Positions 57,700-64,000 of a stretch of 64,000 nt of DNA are shown one piece after another (the first letter of the stretch is position 1; every line of letters begins with the position of its first letter). A program made the position numbers and the translations under genes. A model generated the notes under the pieces. That model was not told where the DNA came from. It ran no database searches and saw only the letters and a program-made list of their open reading frames with translations. The stretch comes from Prinsepia uniflora. Its lineage: Eukaryota > Streptophyta > Magnoliopsida > Rosales > Rosaceae. The DNA lies in contig CM064873.1 in the NCBI GenBank assembly GCA_032719365.1, forward strand, positions 35,007,742-35,071,741. The letters are read 5' to 3'.

Positions 57700-60142
57700 T
57701 GTAACAACTTGAACTTTCGTTAATTATAATTTCATAATTTTAATTGTGAATTTACTATTTTATCCCTAAAAAAGAATTTATTTTTATTTTTTACCTGGGG
57801 ATACTTTTTGGACTTTGACCAAAGACCGTTATGTAGATCGGGACGTCACAAGTCTGTAGACAAACGACACGTTGAAATTGGACGTTAGACGAAAACGTTA
57901 TGGGTCACGAACGAATATGGGTACTATTCATGTATTACGAGGCGAGTGTACAGTTGTCACTTTTGGATTGGTCCAAAATATCTAAGCAGACGAACGGATG
58001 AGTGACAAGTGTCACTCATCCCATTGGCCCATTCTCCCATGCCTTTGGATCTGATTTTGGGTTCATGTATCTCATCTCCTTCATTTCTCTCTATGTAACC
58101 TGAAAGCCAAAAACCACCCAAACACACAAACACTCAAACCACCACATTATACCATCATCTTCTTTGTTTAACTGAGAGAGTGAAAGGGAAGAAACGGCAG
58201 CGACGGGCTGAGCACGGCGTAGGAGTCACAGTAAGGTAAGCCCGAAAACCCGTTTTAGACCCAAGATTTCAAGTTCGATTTCTAGGGCTTTTTAATGGAT
58301 TCTAATGGTCAAACATGAATCCTAAGGCTTATATGATCTCATAGAAACCAAAAGCGAAGGCTAAGGTGGCTGGGTCGACAGGAAAGACTGTTTGAAAATT
58401 GATCGAACTGTTCACCGTTGGAAGGTAATTTCTAGCCCGTTTTCATGTTTTTGATTCAATATGTTTGTTTGTAGGTAGATTTTGACTCCATTGGAACAAA
58501 AATGGAGGTAAATGGAGTAGGACTGAAGGAGTTAAAATTGAGTTGGGTCGCAGGTCTAGGTAACCTGTTACAGTAAACCGGGCTGACCCGTCCCAAGGTA
58601 GACGATGATGATGTCAGCAGTGTGACGTCATCATCAGTCCGGTTGTCAGGCCACGTGGCCAATAGGAGGTTGACATGTGGCAGTTGCCAGGTCCCAGTCA
58701 GCCCTAACGTGTTAGACATGTGGACTAGTCAACGTGTGACACGTGGCACGTGTCAGAGCTATCAGGCTGATGTCAGCCTTGACCGTTGACTGTTGCCCGT
58801 GACGTCAACGTTGACTATTGACCAGCGTTTACTATGAACTTTGACCAATGCGTGGGGGCGTGTGGGCACATTTTTCGAGGTTAAATCGGTTATATCGGAA
58901 AGGTTTCATCGATTCAAATCCAATCGTGGTGATTTCGGGTCGATCATAGATTGTTTGATAGGTCATTTAGGAGTTTAAAGCCTCAGGATGCGTTCCCGGT
59001 ATCAGACTTTTGAAGGTTTAGTGTTTGAACTTGTAAAGTCCATTAGTGATCTTTGGATGTGTTTGGACAGGCCTGGAGACTACGGTTGAGCTTCGAAGTA
59101 GTTACAGCGCAGTCCGTTAGCGAGCAGCGAGGACTGGGTGTGAGTGGACCTTTGTGTTATAAAATGACAAGCATGCATAACTGTTTTAACTGCTTTATTA
59201 TATGATTTGAATTGAAATACTTTAGTATCATTCATTGATCGTCTTATGGATTTTAAATGTCAGTTACGAACTGTTTTACGTATTATGATGTTTTGGGCTT
59301 TAGACCCGTCTAGATAATGTGTTGACTAGTTGTGGAGTCAAATAGGGATTTTGATAAATGGGTTAAACATGATTTTCACTGGTTTTGACTATTACACTGT
59401 ACATACCATCCTTATGGGTTATTGTCTCCTCCAGACGTCTCGTAGTATCTTGGAGTAGTCACGGTGCACTATCTGGGAGGGGGTGCTCTGAGAAGAGGCT
59501 CAGGATCAGGAGTGCAAGAGATGGATATCACCCAAGACAGTGTCCGGTGATATCACCCGGACACTAGTGGATCCTGGGGAGTACTCGGACTTGAGACCCC
59601 GAGTTTCACGCGTATCCTTAGGACCGTGACATTATTGATTAGACATCTGGGATGTCGAGAATTGGATATACGGTGTATTGATACTATATTGATTATATTG
59701 CTTTATGATTCGATTTCCATTTCATATGATTTGACTTGAATGCATGCATGATTTGAAAACGGCGGGGAAAACCTTTATTTATTTCCTTTAAATTGGTTTG
59801 GAAATACTATTTATTTTTTGTCCACTCACTCTTTAACTGTTTTCTTGACCCTCCAAGCCATGACACTGAGGTAGGGGCTGATCCAGATGTTGTGGCATAG
59901 ATACTTGTCGTTGCACACCTATAAACCCGTTTGGGAAGGTTTGAGTACGGTTTTGTAAACTAACATATGTGCTCATTTTTGTTGAGGATACTTATCCCTG
60001 GTCTGGCAATGTAGAACTTGAACATGTTTTAATTGTTAAATTTTATCCCCGTTAAGGGTATTTCTGGCACTCTAGGGTAATTGTCACACGAGAGCAAGGC
60101 ACATCCCAAGGTGGTTCCCGGGGATCGGGATGGGTCCTGTCA
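57700..60142 (+). mobile_element. Element D 3' LTR
   Basis: 2,443 bp, TGTAACAACTTG to TCCTGTCA. Core near 57858 (mutated), palindrome 57996-58021, CACGTG block 58600-58860, arms 59140-59149 and 59820-59829 with ATGCATGCAT near 59740. Colinear with the 5' LTR over 2.2 kb with scattered substitutions, so not recent. Confidence 0.88.
57996..58021. promoter_or_regulatory. LTR palindrome, perfect copy
   Basis: Arms ggatgagtgaca and tgtcactcatcc around ag, perfect over 12 bp. Contains two TGAGTGA half sites facing each other. Confidence 0.7.
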
Positions 60143-60147
60143 GTTTC

Positions 60148-60258
60148 CCCATCAATTTGGTGCCCTACCGATATATAGTTAGTTTTGAAACTAGTTATTT
60201 CTACTTTTCCACTGAATTTTGTTGGTTGCAACTTGTGGCTCGCATTCTTTTTCAACAG
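60148..60258 (+). other. ABC1K pseudogene intron, right part
   Basis: Intron sequence resuming after element D and ending in ttcaacag, a normal acceptor directly before exon e. With element D removed the intron is about 580 bp. Confidence 0.6.
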
Positions 60259-60323
60259 GTGAAGTTTTTTAACCATTGTTGCAGACCAACCCTTCAGATT
60301 TTATGCGACATTCACATTTGTTG
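60259..60323 (+). pseudogene. ABC1K pseudogene exon e
   Basis: After the acceptor it reads GE, then a 1-nt deletion with TAA, then DQPFRFYATFTFV in the restored frame. This is the conserved ADQPFRFPATFTFV segment of plastid ABC1K proteins. It is cut at 60324 by an LTR-B end on the minus strand, so the C-terminal part of the gene is lost. Confidence 0.8.
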
Positions 60324-60440
60324 TGACATGACCCATCCCAATCCTCCCTAGATTAACATGTGATGTGCCATGCTCCCGTCTGACACCCCGTACAAGACCA
60401 GGGATACACCTAACCCTCTAGGGGCTTCCAGAGTACTATA
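60324..60440 (-). mobile_element. LTR-B end fragment (minus strand)
   Basis: TGACATGACCCATCCC onward is the reverse complement of the last ~115 bp of LTR-B (56785-56898). It stops near 60440 and is joined directly to Gypsy pol on the opposite strand, so this is a rearrangement scar and not a simple insertion. Confidence 0.75.
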
Positions 60441-62890
60441 GGATCTATGGAGGCATGTACGAGTTTCTGGTAATGCCATTTGGATTGACAAATGAACTGG
60501 CAGCATTTATGGATTTGATGAACCAAGTGTTTTGATCATACCTAGATCAGTTTGTTATTGTGTTCATCGATGACATCCTGGTATATTCGAAGAGTGATAA
60601 GGCGCACGAGAAGTATTTGAGGTTGGTGCTGAATAGATTGAGGAGGAACCAGCTATATGCTAAGTTGAGTAAGTGCCAATTTTGACTGAACAATATAGGT
60701 TTCTTGGGGCGTGTGATTTCAGCTAAGGGGATTAATGTAGACCACCAAAACATAGAAGCCGTAACCAACTAGAAGCAACCGAAGACCGTTATTGAGATCC
60801 GGAGTTTTGTAGGGTTGGCTATATATTACCGGCGTTTTGTAGAGGGTTTCTCTACTATAGCTGCTCTGTTAACCCATCTGACCAAAAAAGGGGTTAAGTT
60901 CGTTTGGAATGAACACTCCGAACGGAGATTTTAGGAATTAAAGAGATGGCTGACTTCTACGCCAGTGTTAGCTCTTCCAGATGACAGTGGGGAGTTCGAG
61001 GTATATAGTGATGCTTCATTACAAGGATTAGGTTTTGTGTTGATGCAACACGGGAGAGTCATCGCCTATGCCTCTTGACAGTTAAAACCACATTAGTCGA
61101 ACTACCCTACACATGATTTAGAGTTGGAAGTAGTTATACATGCTCTAAAGATCTGGAGACACTATCTATACGGAGAGACATGCAGGATTTTCACAAACCA
61201 TCCGAGCTTGAAACACTTTTTCACTCAGAAGGAACTGAATCTGAGACAGAGACGATGGTTGGATCTAATAAAGGACTACGGTTGCACGATCGAGTATCAT
61301 CCCGAGAAGGAAAATGTGGTGGCAGAGGCTTTGAGCAGGAAGTTTGTGAGTTTGATGGCTCATCTGAGGATGGTGTATTTGCCTTTGTTAGTGGAACTCC
61401 GAAAAGCTGGAGTTATTCTCGGAATGGATGATGCAGGTGCTCTGTTAGCCAGTTTCCATGTGAGACCCATCCTGATTGATCGAATTATAGAGGCTTAACT
61501 TCAAGATCCCACTTTGTGTATTTTGAGGATAAAAATTGAAGCAGGTGATTGGTAGGATTTTACTATCATAAGTGATGGAGCGTTACTGAAACATGGTCGT
61601 CTGTGTGTTCCTACAGATTCAGAGTTGAGGACCGAGACAGGAGACCCACGGTTCAGCGTATACAATGCATCCGGGAAGAACAAAGATGTATCGTACACTT
61701 AAGGATCACTATTGGTGGGCCGAGATGAAGAGAGAGATCGCAGAGTATGTTGCTAGATGCTTGGTTTACCAATATGTAAAAGCTGAAAGGTAGAGACTAT
61801 GTGGAGCTTTACAGCCACTTCCAACCCCTAAGTGGAAATGGGATCACATCACCATGGACTTCGTGTTTAAGTTTCCTAAGACACTGAGCATTTTTTATGA
61901 AGTCTCGGTGATTGTGGACAGACTTACGAAGTCGGCTCATTTCTTGCCAGTGCGCAAAACCTTCAAACCGAATCGGTTAGCTCGACTATTTGTTGATGCG
62001 ATCATCAAGTTGCATGGGATGCCAGAATCAATAGTGACGGATCGAGATCGGCAGTTTACATCAAGATTTTGGCGGAGTTTGCAGGAAACCCTTGGTACGA
62101 GGCTACACTTCAGCACTGCATTTCATCCTCATATGGATGGATAGTCTGATAGGACAATACAGACTCTAGAGGATATGATGAGAGCATGTGTACTGCAGTT
62201 TCAGGATTCTTGGGATACGTTCCTACCATTGATGGAATTTCCTTACAACAATAGCTACTAGTCGAGTATTGGGATGGCGCCGTTTGAGGCACTATATGGG
62301 TGACAGTGCAGGACGCTGGTATGTTGGACTGAGGTAGGCGAGAGCGCTTTATTGACACCAGATCTCATGGATATGACCCAGGAGAAAGTCTAAGTTATCA
62401 AGGAATAGCTGAAGACGGTATAGGATCGTCAGAAGAGCTACGTCGATCGTTGGACTAGAGCCCTAGGATTTGCAGTGGGAGACTAGGTTTTCCTGAAGTT
62501 ATCACCGTGGAAAGGCATTGTGCGATTTGGCAGACGTGGGAAGTTGAGTCCCCGTTACATTGGTCCGTACGAGATTACAGAGAGAGTTGGTGCTGTTTCA
62601 TACTAATTAGCCTTACCCCCAGAGCTTTCGAGAGTGCATGACGTGTTCCATGTTTCGATGCTTCGGATGTATGTGCAGGGGAGAAATCGCATGTTCTAGA
62701 AGAACAGCCATCGAAACTCATGAACGATTTTAGCTTTGAGGAACAACCAGTACCGATTCTAGATTGGAAAAAGAAAGTATTGCAAAATAAGACCATTCCC
62801 CTGGTAAAAGTCTTGTGGAGTAACTACAGTGTGGAAGAAGCCACGTGGGAGCCCGAAGCCTTGATACGGGAACAGTATCCACATATATTT
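60441..62890 (+). pseudogene. pol: Third Gypsy pol pseudogene (RT end, RNase H, integrase, C-terminus)
   Basis: It enters mid-RT at YEFLVMPFGLTN, with FIDDILVYS near 60565. It goes on through RNase H (VYSDAS near 61000, ALKIWRHYLYGETC, TIEYHPEKENVVAEALSRK). Integrase has HPGRTKMYRTL-like zinc remains, a CLVYQY box with one cysteine lost, IVDRLTKSAHFLPVR, and TDRDRQFTSRFW. In the MDG-stop-SDRTIQTLED region aspartate stands where the catalytic glutamate is expected. The C-terminal part has VFLKLSPWKGIVRFGRRGKL, RVHDVFHVSMLR and a decayed chromodomain-like end near 62810-62895. At least fifteen stops and several frameshifts are visible. It is closest in layout to elements D and E. The 5' LTR, gag, protease and RT start are absent. 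Confidence 0.88.
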
Positions 62891-62909
62891 AAGTGAATTT
62901 TGGGGATGA

Positions 62910-62931
62910 AATTTTTGTAAGATGGGTAGAT
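62910..62931 (+). other. Polypurine tract of the third Gypsy element
   Basis: The purine run gatgggtaga directly before the LTR start, after the gggatgaaatttttgtaa block seen also in element D. Confidence 0.6.
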
Positions 62932-64000
62932 TGTAACACCCCGGACATTTAATAAAATCTAAATTTGAAAATTAAATTTAAAATGACTATTTTGCCCCGA
63001 GTTAGGTAAAAATGTTGACTTTTGACTTGGGGCACTATTTAGATTTTAACTAAGGCATGTTGCGTAGATCGAAACGTCACGAGTCCGTAGAAAGGCGGCA
63101 CGTAGAAATCAGACGTCGGACGAGAAAATTACGGGTAACTGAAGAAAATAAGTACTATTTATGCTTTTCGAGAACGTGTACAGTTGGCAGTTTGTGATTG
63201 GTCAAAATATCTGAGGTGGACCAATGGATGAGCGACAAGTGTCACTCATCCCATTGGCACAGCCCCCCATTTATACATCCTCACCTTCTTCATTTCCTTG
63301 TTAACCCGAAACCAAAATCCCACACACAACCACCATAATTCACCCTTGTTGCTTGAGAGATTGAGAGAGGGAAGGAGAACGATAGAAGGCGACGGTGAGG
63401 ACGGCTGAGCACGGCAGAGCCATCTTAGAAGCCCAAGAAACAGGTAAACCCGAAACCAATTATGGCTCAAAATTCGAATTCGATTTTAGAGGGTTTGTTA
63501 GATGGTTTTAATGATTAGAAATGGTTCCTATGGACTATACGAACTCATAGGAACCACCATCGAGAAGGGAAGCTGCTAGAATCTCCTGGAAATCAAGTTG
63601 GAATTTTGGCCAAATTGCATCAAGTTTGATAGGTAATTTCTAGGCCTTTTTAGTCAATTTTTAGGTCATAAATCCCTTTCTAGGAAGTAGACGATCATGT
63701 AGGAAAAAAAGGTGGAAATGGTTGAGAATTGAGGGAGATACGGTCGGCTCAAGTTCGCGGGTCGGTTGACCCATTAAGAAAAGGGTTGACCCGGCTAGAG
63801 ATTGACGATGATGACGTGGAAATCAACGTCATCACCTTGTCAAACCTGCCAGTCCACGTGGCAAATCAGGTGATGCCACGTGGCAGGCTGTCAGGCCCAA
63901 TGAGCGGCTAACATGTCGAGTCCATGTCAGCATGTCATACCACGTGGACCAATAGGGTGGTTCCAAGTGGCAACCTTTTAGGGAGTGTCAGAGTGACATA
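62932..64000 (+). mobile_element. 3' LTR of the third Gypsy element, cut by window end
   Basis: Starts TGTAACACCCCGGAC. Core near 63090, palindrome 63226-63251, TTATACA at 63271, and a CACGTG/TGACG block from 63790. Related to LTR-E but diverged in the first 100 bp. The remainder lies past the window. Confidence 0.85.
63226..63251. promoter_or_regulatory. LTR palindrome upstream of TATA-like site
   Basis: Arms ggatgagcgaca and tgtcactcatcc around ag, one mismatch. TTATACA begins 20 bp downstream at 63271. Confidence 0.6.

Larger units (their letters stand above)
48234..60142 (+). mobile_element. Gypsy element D (Tekay/Del-like) with three nested LTR insertions
   Basis: It starts TATAACAAC (TG mutated to TA) and ends GGTCCTGTCA, flanked by gtttc at 48229-48233 and 60143-60147. 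Internal order: truncated 5' LTR, gag, protease, RT, partial LTR-E, integrase, solo LTR-B, integrase end with a TRIM solo LTR, chromodomain-like end, purine tract, 3' LTR. The primer site and gag start are missing because a deletion joins the LTR at 50501 directly to gag. The element lies in an intron of the ABC1K pseudogene in the same orientation. Confidence 0.9.
46721..60323 (+). pseudogene. ABC1K-type atypical kinase pseudogene (plastid family), introns retained
   Basis: Five exon remnants match the C-terminal half of the kinase core and the following linker of chloroplast ABC1K proteins (ABC1K3-like, from memory). Exon a, 46721-46763: GRLIFYDFGMMG, holding the DFG magnesium-binding motif. 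Exon b, 46869-46938: SISPNIREGLLETFYGVYEN. Exon c, 47093-47181: VLQAMI...IPIGDMTTVR with TAA at 47111 and TGA at 47156. Exon d, 47637-47761: FEELLAARRKEK...KERLAAIG. Exon e, 60259-60323: ...DQPFRFYATFTFV. Phases join correctly and most introns have GT/AG, but the exon d acceptor reads AA and exon e has a 1-nt deletion giving a stop. Element D sits in the d-e intron. The N-terminal kinase lobe and the C-terminus are gone. The normal role is in plastoglobule-linked prenylquinone metabolism. Confidence 0.8.

Overview
The window looks like pericentromere-type or other repeat-rich nuclear DNA of a flowering plant, probably a eudicot. The evidence is Ty3/Gypsy chromovirus (Tekay/Del-like) gag-pol remains, large non-coding LTR elements, a Tat/Athila-type element, a Copia gag fragment, hAT elements, a CACTA-like MITE, a TRIM solo LTR, and broken exons of a plastid-type ABC1 kinase gene with plant-style introns. 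I see no intact protein-coding gene, no rRNA or tRNA gene and no CRISPR array. Nearly every long open frame is a broken retrotransposon piece or a chance frame. LTR names A to F are my labels, based on shared terminal sequence.

Layout. (1) 1-4660: three minus-strand LTR pieces (C, C-prime, F), each interrupting the next. (2) 4661-5091 and 39216-39283: two halves of one Copia gag reading frame, split by a 34-kb composite insertion (LTR element B, 5092-39210) with near-identical 5-bp flanks (cttat/cttgt). (3) Inside B: a solo LTR-A (5627-8339, flanks gaggt); a complete non-autonomous element A on the minus strand (9068-18198) with two 2.9-kb LTRs, a tRNA-iMet primer site and a 3.4-kb interior without gag-pol; a hAT element (18257-28037), itself holding a smaller hAT element (21040-22258) and a solo LTR C-prime (22547-27851), which in turn holds another solo LTR (24871-27169); and a minus-strand Gypsy element E (30173-39063) with broken gag-pol. 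(4) 39284-46052: a Tat/Athila-like element with a 1.7-kb LTR, TATA box, tRNA-Asp-type primer site and gag trace, holding a solo LTR-C (41327-44279). (5) 46053-46319: a CACTA-like MITE. (6) 46536-48233 and 60148-60323: an ABC1K pseudogene, one intron of which holds Gypsy element D (48234-60142, flanks gtttc). D itself carries a partial LTR-E, a solo LTR-B and a TRIM solo LTR. (7) 60324-64000: an LTR-B scrap joined to a broken Gypsy pol and its 3' LTR, which runs off the window.

How it fits together. Target-site duplications at most junctions allow the insertion order to be read directly, up to five levels deep (Copia gag, element B, hAT, LTR C-prime, LTR C-second). Six solo LTRs of the large families, plus one TRIM solo LTR, stand beside only two or three two-LTR elements, which points to frequent LTR-LTR recombination. 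The divergent LTR families share a common architecture: a conserved GACAGGTGGCACG-type core, doubled at 171-173 bp in the A and C types; a W-box-like TTGAC motif; in B, D and E a near-perfect palindrome before the TATA region and clusters of CACGTG and TGACG; and a pair of inverted arms (GTGAGTGGAC and GTCCACTCAC, each beside GCATGCAT) 0.6-1.1 kb apart in uninterrupted copies. This shared LTR architecture is the most unusual signal in the window.
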